A model generated the notes under the pieces. That model worked only from the letters and a program-made list of their open reading frames with translations. It made no database searches and was not told where the DNA came from. From UBA7067 sp051880615 (lineage in GTDB: Bacteria; Bacillota; Clostridia; Oscillospirales; Acutalibacteraceae), in the NCBI GenBank assembly GCA_051880615.1, contig JBJEOH010000014.1, forward strand, positions 1-63,420: a stretch of DNA of 63,420 nucleotides. The letters run 5' to 3'. The translations under genes and the position numbers were made by a program. Positions within the stretch are counted from its first letter, which is position 1, and each line of letters opens with the position of its first letter. Below are positions 35,027 to 42,649 of the stretch, piece by piece.

Positions 35027-36103
35027 TTAATGGCTGTCGCCTTTCATCATATCGTCAAAGCTTATGCCGCCGTTGCCGTTATCACCGTTGTTATTATTGT
35101 TATTGTTGTTGTTTTGTGTTCCGTCATTAATGATAACGCCTCTGTTGTCGATAACAGTGTTTGCCTTAACAGCATCCATCTTTGAAAGTACCCAGTCAAA
35201 GTCGCCGGTTGTGATAATGCTGCCGCAGAAATCACACTTGCCGCTGCTTGTGATGCTGAGCGGTGCGCCGCAGTTCGGGCAGTTCTTTGCAACGCTCTTG
35301 TCTGTGCCCTCGTGGCTCTTGACGCCTGTTTTACGCATAAATGTAAGCAGGTAGTTCATATAGCAGTCGGTGTTCGGGTCGCCCTTGAGCACCTTGCGTG
35401 TTTCTTCGTCGATAATATAGTCAACCATTCTTGTCGCCATATAAACCGTCAGATACTCATACTGAGCGTCACGCTCATATTTGTGAAGATGGGTCTGACC
35501 CACGTTTATGCGCTCAATAATATTGATTTTCTTGTTTCTTATGTATTCATCAAGCTGGCGTTTGTGCTGTTCAAACAGCTCCTCTTTTTCAAGAGGACGG
35601 ATAGTGCTCCAGTCACGCTCGGTCCACGCCTGCTGTAAGGTTATGAACACGTCCTTGGACCATGTGATGAATGCGTCGGACGAGAAGTTCGGGTCAATCT
35701 GACGTATAGCATCTGAAATTCTGCCTGTGAAATCCATCGGCATAACAGGTGGTGCCGCAGGCGGTGTATGGGGCCGGGTGGTGCCGCCGCTGTTTTTATG
35801 TAATTTAGAGAATATAAAAATAATAATAATGATGATTATTACAATAACAAGTAATACCGGATTGCGAATTAACAGCAAAAGAAGCCACGTTATATCGCCG
35901 CTGTCGCTGCTGCTTCCGCCGGAATAACCGCCTCCGGAATAACCGCCTCCGGAATAGCCGCCGCCACCGCCGCCGTAGTCATTGTAATTACCGACATCCC
36001 ACTGATCGCCGGGAAACGCCGCAGACGCAGCAAAAATACCGGTACATAACAGAGAGAAAACCAAGAGAATGCAAGCTATGATTGCAAATAGTCTTTTTTT
36101 CAT
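35027..36103 (-). CDS. Tim44-like domain membrane protein with zinc ribbon (paralogue 2)
   Basis: This 358-aa protein has a signal peptide (about 1-25), then a Gly/Ser/Tyr-rich tract with three YSGGG units encoded by a 15-bp tandem repeat. A membrane helix (about 75-100, Ile/Val-rich) and a Tim44-like domain (about 120-280) follow. A zinc ribbon (CPNCGAPLS, CDFCGS) precedes a C-terminal Asn run of nine with a GDNGNGG tail. The ATG at 36103 follows GAGGAG; a frame extending 20 codons upstream overlaps the promoter. Related to poorly characterised TIM44-like inner-membrane proteins of clostridia. Confidence 0.78.
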   Translation of the reverse strand: MKKRLFAIIACILLVFSLLCTGIFAASAAFPGDQWDVGNYNDYGGGGGGYSGGGYSGGGYSGGSSSDSGDITWLLLLLIRNPVLLVIVIIIIIIIFIFSKLHKNSGGTTRPHTPPAAPPVMPMDFTGRISDAIRQIDPNFSSDAFITWSKDVFITLQQAWTERDWSTIRPLEKEELFEQHKRQLDEYIRNKKINIIERINVGQTHLHKYERDAQYEYLTVYMATRMVDYIIDEETRKVLKGDPNTDCYMNYLLTFMRKTGVKSHEGTDKSVAKNCPNCGAPLSITSSGKCDFCGSIITTGDFDWVLSKMDAVKANTVIDNRGVIINDGTQNNNNNNNNNGDNGNGGISFDDMMKGDSH

Positions 36104-36131
36104 ATAAATACTCCTCAAACTTAATGACAAC

Positions 36132-36160
36132 ATTGTAGCACGAAAAAATACATTTTTCAA
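36132..36160 (-). promoter_or_regulatory. Promoter of Tim44-like paralogue 2
   Basis: On the minus strand TTGAAA (36155-36160), a 17-bp spacer and TACAAT (36132-36137). Confidence 0.7.
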
Positions 36161-36275
36161 CAAATTCTTTCGTCTGTCAGTGATAATATAGCCTTAAAGC
36201 AGGATGCGAAAAAATCGAAATGCAAAATGTAAAAATTTGACAGTTTTTTCACAAAACTTTGGCGAATATTCCAAA

Positions 36276-36304
36276 TTGTAAAAATCACGGCTTGGTGTTA
36301 TGGT
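36276..36304 (+). promoter_or_regulatory. Possible promoter of the amylase gene
   Basis: TTGTAA (36276-36281), a 17-bp spacer and TATGGT (36299-36304). The match is weak. I see no convincing catabolite-response element nearby. Confidence 0.35.
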
Positions 36305-36364
36305 ATATACGAGGGATTTTCGGTAATTCCCCAAAGGATAAATATGAACAGGAGGAAAAACAAA

Positions 36365-39082
36365 ATGGTAAAACAGAAAATCGGAAAGAGAATTCTGAGC
36401 CTTGTAATGGTGCTTTGCCTTGCTGCTTCGGTATTTTCTATCCCGGTTGTTGCGAACGCTGTAACAACCGAAAACATAACGGCACAGGCAACGGATTACG
36501 GTCTCGTTGACGATGTTCAGCAGGGACAGATACTGCAGTGCTGGAACTGGTCGTACAACGGCATAAAGAACAATATGCAGAAGATTGCCGAGCAGGGCTT
36601 CTCTGCTATCCAGACCTCGCCTATCCAGACAATCAAGGAGACGACACAGGGAAGAGCTTGTTCGGGAAGCTGGTGGGTTTACTACCAACCGTCAAACTTT
36701 AAAATCGACACTTCTTCTCAGAACGCACTGGGAACAAAGGCTGATTTTGAGGCTATGTGTGCCGAGGCTCACAAATATGGCGTAAAGGTTATTGTTGACG
36801 CGGTTTTGAACCATTTGGCAAACGCAGGCGACAACACACTTTCATCGACAATCCCCGATGACATCAGAAATGATTCGAGCTGCTGGCACAGCATCACTAC
36901 AAATACCTCAAACTGGAGCAGCCGCTGGGATATTACTCACAACTGTATGGGCGGATTGCCTGACCTTAATACCGGCAATTCAAAAATTCAGAATTACGAG
37001 AAAGCCTTTATGAAGGAGTGTATTGACGCAGGCGCAGACGGCTTCCGTTTTGACGGTGCAAAGCATATTGAAGTTCCGAATGATCTTGAGAACGCTTCAA
37101 GTAACTTCTGGTCGGAAATTCTTAATTACACAACATCATATGCAAAGAGCTCAAGAGGAATTACTCCGTATTATTACGGCGAGATTCTTGACAAAACAGG
37201 CGGCGGACAGAGCGTACTAAACGAATATACCAAGTATATGAGCGTTACGGTTAATTCGGTAAGTAATAACATCCGCAACCAGGTTAATTCGGGTAATGCG
37301 AGCGGAGCTAAGAGAACGGATTTCTGCTATGATGACGGTTCAGCTCCTGCTGCAAGCAAGGCTGTTTTGTGGAACGAATCACACGATACATATGCTAACG
37401 GCTCATCAAGAGGACAGAGCGACTCAACAATGAACAAGACCTGGGCGCTTGTCGGCACAAGAGCCGAGGCGGCTGGTATGTATCTTGCGCGTCCCGCGAA
37501 CTACTCGCAGAATATCGGTACGGCGAGCGTTACTGCTTGGGCAAATAAAGAGGTTCAGGCTGTTAATCAGTTCAATAACTACTTTGCAGGTCAGACAGAA
37601 AATATGTCTGCAAGCGGCTCTATCGCTTACAATGAGCGCGGCACAAGCGGCGTTGTTCTTGTAAACTGCTCGGGCACATCAACATCAGTAAGCGTTAAGG
37701 CTAACAAGATGAAGGACGGTACATACACTGACCAGATTACAGGCAACACATTTACGGTATCGGGCGGACAGATTAAGGGTCAGATTGGCTCAACAGGTAT
37801 TGCGGTTGTATACAACGCAGTTACAAAGCCGTCTGTAAGCGTTTCAAAGGCAAGCGGAACTTACCGTGTTGACAAGGCATCGGGTATCAGCGTTGACCTT
37901 TCACTTATTAACGCAACCGCGGGTACTTACAGCATAAACGGAGGTACTGCGCAGACCTTTACAGGCAGCAAGACAATTTCAGTTGGTGAGGGTGTTGATT
38001 ACGGCGTTGACATTAAGCTTACAGTAACAGCAACTGACGGCACAACAACATCTGATCCACAGACATATACCTATAAAAAGGCTGACCCGAGTGCGGTTCA
38101 GATGGTATACTTTGACAACTCTTCATACAACTGGAGCAGTGTTTACTGCTACATCTACAACGACGGAAGCATTGACCCGACCACACCAACCACACCGACA
38201 GACGCCGGCAATACAATCAAATTTACAGACTGCCTCAGCTGGGGAACTGTAAATGCTTATTTCTTTAACGGTGGCAGCACCTGCGGTGCTGAGTGGCCGG
38301 GAACAGCCATGACTAAATATGAAACAAACCTTGAGGGCAAGGGTAACTATTCAATAGAAATACCGAGCGGTGCGACAAGCGTTGTATTTAACAACGGCAG
38401 CGGCGCACAGTCGGTTGACCTTACTCTTTCAGGTGTTACAGGATATTATCTTGACGGTTCACAGACAAATGGCAAGTATAACGGCGTTGCTTGGGATACC
38501 TCTGCTATGGTAACATCAGGCGCAAAGCTTACAGACGCTGTTGCTTCGGCTGCTTCAACAGTTACAGAAAACGCAGCATGGCCGGGCGTACAGATGACAT
38601 ATGACAGCACAACAAAATATTATGTGGCTGAGGTTCCCGAGGGACTTGAAAACGGTCGCGTTATCTTTACTGAATCCAAGAGCGCAACAACCAACAGATA
38701 TCCTTCCGATCAGGAGGGCGGTCTTGCTCTGGGCGGCAACTCAATGCTGTTCTCTGCCGGTAATAAGTGGACCGTCTATTCACAGGTTATTCCGACCGAT
38801 CCGACTCAGCCTACAACCAATCCGACTGACCCGACAGGAACAACGGTTACAATCCTGCTCGGCGATGTGAATGAGGATGGTAAGGTTAACCTCTCGGATG
38901 CAATTACAGTACAAAAGGCATCAATCGGTCTTGCTTCCTTTACTGCAAAGCAAGTTGCCGAGGCTGATGTTAATTCGGACGGAGAAATTAATCTTTCGGA
39001 TGCAATAATGCTTCAGAAATATTCGCTTCACTTAAGTGTGAAATTTCCGATAGGACAGGAAAAGGAAATAGTGCTGAAATAA
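36365..39082 (+). CDS. Secreted GH13 alpha-amylase with CBM26-like module and dockerin
   Basis: This 905-aa starch-degrading enzyme has a signal peptide (about 1-32). The GH13 barrel spans about 45-390, with DAVLNHLAN (region I), nucleophile Asp in GFRFDGAKH, acid/base Glu in YYGEILD and Asp in NESHDTYA. It then has C-terminal beta domains, a 20-residue CBM26-like fragment (VYFDNSSYNWSSVYCYIYND), a PTTPTTPT linker and a full CBM26-like module (about 615-705). A further beta module and a type I dockerin (about 835-895; GDVNEDGKVNLSDAITV, ADVNSDGEINLSDAIML) follow. The dockerin implies assembly into an amylosome-like complex. ATG 36365 follows AGGAGG. Confidence 0.95.
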   Translation: MVKQKIGKRILSLVMVLCLAASVFSIPVVANAVTTENITAQATDYGLVDDVQQGQILQCWNWSYNGIKNNMQKIAEQGFSAIQTSPIQTIKETTQGRACSGSWWVYYQPSNFKIDTSSQNALGTKADFEAMCAEAHKYGVKVIVDAVLNHLANAGDNTLSSTIPDDIRNDSSCWHSITTNTSNWSSRWDITHNCMGGLPDLNTGNSKIQNYEKAFMKECIDAGADGFRFDGAKHIEVPNDLENASSNFWSEILNYTTSYAKSSRGITPYYYGEILDKTGGGQSVLNEYTKYMSVTVNSVSNNIRNQVNSGNASGAKRTDFCYDDGSAPAASKAVLWNESHDTYANGSSRGQSDSTMNKTWALVGTRAEAAGMYLARPANYSQNIGTASVTAWANKEVQAVNQFNNYFAGQTENMSASGSIAYNERGTSGVVLVNCSGTSTSVSVKANKMKDGTYTDQITGNTFTVSGGQIKGQIGSTGIAVVYNAVTKPSVSVSKASGTYRVDKASGISVDLSLINATAGTYSINGGTAQTFTGSKTISVGEGVDYGVDIKLTVTATDGTTTSDPQTYTYKKADPSAVQMVYFDNSSYNWSSVYCYIYNDGSIDPTTPTTPTDAGNTIKFTDCLSWGTVNAYFFNGGSTCGAEWPGTAMTKYETNLEGKGNYSIEIPSGATSVVFNNGSGAQSVDLTLSGVTGYYLDGSQTNGKYNGVAWDTSAMVTSGAKLTDAVASAASTVTENAAWPGVQMTYDSTTKYYVAEVPEGLENGRVIFTESKSATTNRYPSDQEGGLALGGNSMLFSAGNKWTVYSQVIPTDPTQPTTNPTDPTGTTVTILLGDVNEDGKVNLSDAITVQKASIGLASFTAKQVAEADVNSDGEINLSDAIMLQKYSLHLSVKFPIGQEKEIVLK

Positions 39083-39121
39083 CATCCGATTGGAGATAAC
39101 ACAAAAAAATTATGAAATCAA

Positions 39122-39160
39122 AGAGGGTGCGAAAGCACCCTCTTGTGTATATGTTTGTAT
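39122..39160 (+). terminator. Terminator of the amylase gene
   Basis: The 9-bp stem AGAGGGTGC/GCACCCTCT with a GAAA tetraloop is followed by T-rich sequence. The run is interrupted, so termination may be partial. Confidence 0.6.
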
Positions 39161-39180
39161 TTTTACAAGGAGAGATGTAA

Positions 39181-39693
39181 ATGAACAATTTACCGCTTGA
39201 AATTGAGAGAAAATATCTTATCAAAATGCCGGATACAGAGGTTCTGAAAAATCAAAGCGGCTATAAGGACACCGAAATGACACAGCTATATCTGTCCTCT
39301 GATTATGACGGAGGCGGAGTCAGAATAAGAAAAAGTGTCATAGACGGGGTGGTTTCCTGCAAGAAAACATATAAAAGAGATATTACTCCGATTAAGCGCG
39401 TTGAGATTGAGGACGATATAACACCTGAGGAGTTCGAGCGGCTGTCGGCTTTTCGTGACCCTGAGTTTTTGCCGATTCATAAGCACAGGCATAGCTTTGA
39501 ATATAAGGGACAGATGGTGGAGCTTGATATATATGATTTCTGGCACGACAGAGCGACAGTTGAGGTTGAACTTAAGGATGAAGAACAAGCAGTGGAGCTG
39601 CCTGAGTTTCTTGAGGTTATCAAGGAGGTAACCGAGGACTTGCGTTACCGTAATCGCTCTCTTGCAAAATGCGTTATTAATGAAAGCGTGTGA
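39181..39693 (+). CDS. CYTH-domain protein (triphosphate tunnel family)
   Basis: This 170-aa protein has the CYTH hallmark ExExK motif in LEIERKYLI at the N-terminus. Alternating charged strands follow (VRIRKSV, VEIEDDI, VELDIYDFW, ATVEVELKDEE) that line the tunnel. Members hydrolyse inorganic or nucleoside triphosphates, or rarely make cAMP; the E-I-E-R-K form and size fit a triphosphatase. AAGGAGAG precedes the ATG. It may be partly read from the amylase transcript. Confidence 0.88.
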   Translation: MNNLPLEIERKYLIKMPDTEVLKNQSGYKDTEMTQLYLSSDYDGGGVRIRKSVIDGVVSCKKTYKRDITPIKRVEIEDDITPEEFERLSAFRDPEFLPIHKHRHSFEYKGQMVELDIYDFWHDRATVEVELKDEEQAVELPEFLEVIKEVTEDLRYRNRSLAKCVINESV

Positions 39694-39799
39694 AGTCAAC
39701 AGGAAATATTAGCTTTTTTATCCGGGAAATTGGTGTTATTAGCTAAAAAAAGCTTTACGATTATGTGAATGTATGGAAGTAACGCTGTTGTAATCTTTC

Positions 39800-39828
39800 T
39801 TGACAAATTGTAATTATTTTGTTACAAT
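39800..39828 (+). promoter_or_regulatory. Promoter of the dockerin-peptidase gene
   Basis: A perfect TTGACA (39800-39805), a 17-bp spacer and TACAAT (39823-39828). It places the start of transcription about 25 nt before the ATG at 39860, excluding an upstream in-frame start at 39800. Confidence 0.78.
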
Positions 39829-39859
39829 CCTTGGTGACAAAAAAGATTGGAGTTCTCTT

Positions 39860-40930
39860 ATGCAAAAAACAAGAAAAATACTTTCTATAATAGCAGCGTC
39901 TGCTGTTTTGATTTCAAGTGTGTATTGCGCGTCCGCTATAGGAACAGATGATATATCATCTTCAGCTATTGCAAAAACCGTTTACGGCGATGTTGACCAT
40001 AACGGATATGTTTCAACCGGAGATGCAATAAAGGTTATGAAATGTGCACTCGGCGACAAGGTGGTTACAGATGAATATATGACTGCGGCAGGTATGCCGA
40101 CAAGCGGTCTTAAGCTCAGTGACGCTTTGGATTTGATGGAATATGCAATCAGCGGAGCTACGGTAAGAGTTACGGGAGTAACTGTTGCGGCAACTACAAA
40201 AACGCTTGAGGTTGGAAAAACCTTTTCTCTCGGATCGGGCGTAAAACCGACAACCGCTACAAACAAATATTTGTCATACTCAACCTCAAAAAGCTCGGTT
40301 GCAACCGTTGATTCAAGCGGCAAGGTAACGGCAAAGGCGGCAGGAACGGCTACAATTACCGCAAAAACAGTTGACGGAGGTTACACAGCAAAGTGTACCG
40401 TCACCGTAAAAGCTGCTCGGCCGGACGGTACAATTCAATTCAGCGGTGTTACATACAAGGTGTGCGACAATTACTCTGCCTCTTACCTGTATGATCAGCG
40501 TGATTACAGCAAGTTCAATGAAGGCGGATCAAATGTCGGATGCAGCGCAACAGCAGAGGCTATAGGCGCATCAATGTATTACGGAAAAAGAATAGCTCCC
40601 GACGATTCAAAAATAATCTGGACAGCATGGGGAGCAGGCTTTGGATTGGCAAAGGTTCGTTATTGCAACAAAAGCGTTACGGATAAGCTTAAGATAGCGT
40701 ATAATCAGCTTCAAAAGGGCAATCCGACCATAATAAATACAGTGAATAATTACAGTGACCACTGGGTTACTATTGTGGGCGTAAAGCCGGGTGCAAGTGC
40801 GTCAAATCTTAAAACCTCGGACTTCCTGATTGCTAATCCGTGGGGAGGTGTGCTGTCTAACCTTGAAACATATCTTAACAGCACAGGCAGATGGATACCG
40901 TATGATTACTCGCTGAGAGCATATGAATAA
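39860..40930 (+). CDS. Secreted dockerin / Ig-like / C39-like cysteine peptidase
   Basis: This 356-aa protein has a signal peptide (about 1-27). A dockerin-like module at the N-terminal side (about 40-105) has a good first calcium loop (GDVDHNGYVSTGDAIKV) and a degenerate second one (LKLSDALDLMEYA). A Big_2 Ig-like domain (about 110-190) and a C39-like papain-fold peptidase (about 200-356) follow. Likely catalytic residues are Cys in NVGCSATAEA, His in DHWVTIVG and Asn in ANPWGG. It could process proteins within the surface complex. An N-terminal dockerin is uncommon. GGAG lies 9 nt before the ATG. Confidence 0.85.
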   Translation: MQKTRKILSIIAASAVLISSVYCASAIGTDDISSSAIAKTVYGDVDHNGYVSTGDAIKVMKCALGDKVVTDEYMTAAGMPTSGLKLSDALDLMEYAISGATVRVTGVTVAATTKTLEVGKTFSLGSGVKPTTATNKYLSYSTSKSSVATVDSSGKVTAKAAGTATITAKTVDGGYTAKCTVTVKAARPDGTIQFSGVTYKVCDNYSASYLYDQRDYSKFNEGGSNVGCSATAEAIGASMYYGKRIAPDDSKIIWTAWGAGFGLAKVRYCNKSVTDKLKIAYNQLQKGNPTIINTVNNYSDHWVTIVGVKPGASASNLKTSDFLIANPWGGVLSNLETYLNSTGRWIPYDYSLRAYE

Positions 40931-40949
40931 GGCGGTTTAATCAAAAATT

Positions 40950-40986
40950 AAAGCGATGAGTGGTTGTCTTTACCACTCATCGCTTT
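40950..40986. terminator. Bidirectional terminator
   Basis: The 15-bp stem (AAAGCGATGAGTGGT with ACCACTCATCGCTTT) has a T-run on the plus side and A-rich flanks that give T residues on the minus side. It separates convergent genes. Confidence 0.9.
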
Positions 40987-40987
40987 T

Positions 40988-41497
40988 TTAAAACTCAATC
41001 CCTCTGCGCGGTTTTACGCCTGCATTATATGGGTGCTTTTTGCAGTCAAAAAAGGTTGCATAATCGGCAAGGTCGATAAATCGGATGTCAACCTGATGCC
41101 CTGTAAGGATAAGCTCCTTTTCATTATATATAGATGTAATGTAGGAGATGAGATATTCCGATTCAAAAAATCCGCAGTCAATTAGGGTGAAAAATTCGTC
41201 TATGACTATTATATCATAATCAGATGAACGCTTGCTGACTTCAACGAGCAGACTTTCGTACTTTTTCTTTTCGAGTAAAAGCTCCTCGTCACGCATCTGA
41301 AATGTGAATTTAAGCTCTTCGGGGCAGGGGGTGAGATCTATGTCGTTAATAGCTTTTAGTATGGCGCGTTCACCGCTTTTTTCTGTTTTGAAGAGCTGAA
41401 CAAATAACACCTTCAATCCGTTACCGGCAGCTCTTACAGCAGCGCCGACAGCACAGGTTGTTTTGCCCTTACCGTTTCCGTAATAAATGTGCAGCAT
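40988..41497 (-). CDS. Cob(I)alamin adenosyltransferase, CobA/CobO type
   Basis: This 169-aa P-loop enzyme attaches adenosyl to corrinoid to make coenzyme B12. Walker A is YYGNGKGKTTCAVG at residues 5-18 and Walker-B-like IIVIDEFFTLIDCG is near 107. The C-terminal GHQVDIRFIDLADYAT and KKHPYNAGVKPRRGIEF match the BtuR family. ATG 41497 follows AAAGGAG; 12 extra upstream codons are not supported. It fits with the B12-dependent metH in this window. Confidence 0.93.
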   Translation of the reverse strand: MLHIYYGNGKGKTTCAVGAAVRAAGNGLKVLFVQLFKTEKSGERAILKAINDIDLTPCPEELKFTFQMRDEELLLEKKKYESLLVEVSKRSSDYDIIVIDEFFTLIDCGFFESEYLISYITSIYNEKELILTGHQVDIRFIDLADYATFFDCKKHPYNAGVKPRRGIEF

Positions 41498-41529
41498 ATG
41501 GTCACTCCTTTTGTGTTTAGCTTTGCTAA

Positions 41530-41693
41530 GCACAGTTAAGAGATAAGAGAGAAAAGAGAAGAGAATCGGTGGTCTCTGCTTTGCGGGTCTTTGAATTTAA
41601 AATAACTTGTTACGGATATTTTTTGATTTCGGAGCCGCTTGCGGCGACAACCATCTCTCCACTCTTAACTCCCCACTCTTTACTCTTAAGAAA
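41530..41693. repeat. Dispersed CACTCT repeat, copy D, longest copy
   Basis: The left end is AGTTAAGAGATAAGAGAGAA and AAGAGAAGAGA. The middle has CTTGTTACGGATATTTTTTG and GGAGCCGCTTGCGGCGACAA. The right end is CCATCTCTCCACTCTTAACT, CCCCACTCTTTACTCTTAAG. Ends are inverted relative to each other over about 165 bp, with no coding capacity. Confidence 0.65.
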
Positions 41694-41700
41694 AATTCTC

Positions 41701-41729
41701 TTGAATTATTTTCTGCTATACCTTATTAT
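41701..41729 (+). promoter_or_regulatory. Promoter of the small membrane protein gene
   Basis: TTGAAT (41701-41706), a 17-bp spacer and TATTAT (41724-41729), directly after the repeat copy. Confidence 0.6.
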
Positions 41730-41764
41730 ATATGTAAACACAAGTGAAAGAAAGGGTTTTTACA

Positions 41765-41899
41765 GTGAACAATAAAAATTCGAAAGGCAAGAAGAAAAAG
41801 GCGGATAAGCGCACGATATTTGTCAGAGTGGTGGCTCTGGGCATTGCAGGGCTGATGGTTTTATCGGTTTTTGCCGTTCTGCTGAGTGCACAGTTCTGA
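41765..41899 (+). CDS. 44-aa basic single-pass membrane protein
   Basis: GTG start 9 nt after AAAGGG, with its own promoter. The peptide is a very basic N-terminus (NSKGKKKKADKRT) followed by one membrane helix (VVALGIAGLMVLSVFAVLLS) and AQF. This layout resembles small DUF4044/Prli42-type proteins of Firmicutes, which are anchors for stress signalling; the resemblance is in layout only. It lies directly upstream of the ribosomal cluster promoter. Confidence 0.6.
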   Translation: MNNKNSKGKKKKADKRTIFVRVVALGIAGLMVLSVFAVLLSAQF

Positions 41900-41970
41900 G
41901 TTGTGCAAAGTGCATAAAAAATATTTTGATATTCTACAAAAGTTCTAAATGCAAAACTTCGCTGTCGGGA

Positions 41971-41999
41971 TTGTTATATGGGCATATTTATGTTATAAT
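41971..41999 (+). promoter_or_regulatory. Promoter of the S10 ribosomal super-operon
   Basis: TTGTTA (41971-41976), a 17-bp spacer and a perfect TATAAT (41994-41999). No other equally good promoter is seen before L17. Confidence 0.72.
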
Positions 42000-42005
42000 A
42001 CACCT

Positions 42006-42269
42006 TGCGTGACTGCAACAGATATGCGTTGAAGCGGGAGGTTGCGGCTGAAACAGGCCGGTTTTTCCGTGGAGTATGTCCGATTTTAAACCGGGCGAAG
42101 AAAATAATCGTAAGCGTGATGCACCATTGGGTTGCGGTGTAACTCTGCTTGCATGCTTTTTGTCCCGGGGTGACTTATGTCAGTCCGGTTTTTAAACGGT
42201 GGTTTACGAAACACCCGGAACGGTGTGACGAAAAGCACGCCCGCCACTAATATTAAGGAGGCGATTTTC
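42006..42269 (+). promoter_or_regulatory. Structured leader of the S10 operon
   Basis: About 260 nt of GC-rich, gene-free RNA. It contains a terminator-like hairpin (CGGCT-GAAAC-AGGCCG then GTTTTT, about 42047-42068), a GCACC/GGTGT-type stem (about 42119-42140) and an ACACC-CGGAAC-GGTGT hairpin (about 42211-42226). It ends in AAGGAGG before rpsJ. Likely an autoregulatory ribosomal-protein leader; the ligand cannot be named from sequence. Confidence 0.55.
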
Positions 42270-42581
42270 GTGGCAGTCAAGGAAAAAATAAGGATAAGAT
42301 TAAAGGGTTATGATCATCAGCTTGTTGATCAGTCTGCTGAAAGAATTGTTCAGACAGCAAAGCGCACAGGTGCAAGGGTTTCCGGTCCGGTGCCGCTTCC
42401 GACTGAGAAGCAGGTTATCACAATTCTCCGTGCCGTTCATAAGTATAAGGACAGCCGTGAGCAGTTTGAGATGAGAACTCACAAAAGACTTATCGACATT
42501 TTAAGACCGTCAAACAAGACAGTCGAGGCTCTTATGAGCTTAGAGCTCCCTGCCGGTGTTGAAATTGAAATTAAGTTATAA
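42270..42581 (+). CDS. rpsJ: 30S ribosomal protein S10
   Basis: This 103-aa 30S head protein, also the NusE antitermination factor, is the first gene of the cluster. AVKEKIRIRLKGYDHQLVD and the tRNA-binding-region RTHKRLIDI are typical. GTG start after AAGGAGG; the frame stays open 31 codons upstream through the leader but without homology to S10. Confidence 0.97.
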   Translation: MAVKEKIRIRLKGYDHQLVDQSAERIVQTAKRTGARVSGPVPLPTEKQVITILRAVHKYKDSREQFEMRTHKRLIDILRPSNKTVEALMSLELPAGVEIEIKL

Positions 42582-42649
42582 TTTTCAACCAACCGCAGAC
42601 AGGGTCATGTTGGGAAATCCCAACCAATAACCTTACAGGAGGCATAGAT

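Noticed and set aside
42177..42269. N-terminal extension of S10
   Set aside because: The open frame runs through the structured leader. S10 homology begins exactly at the GTG after AAGGAGG.
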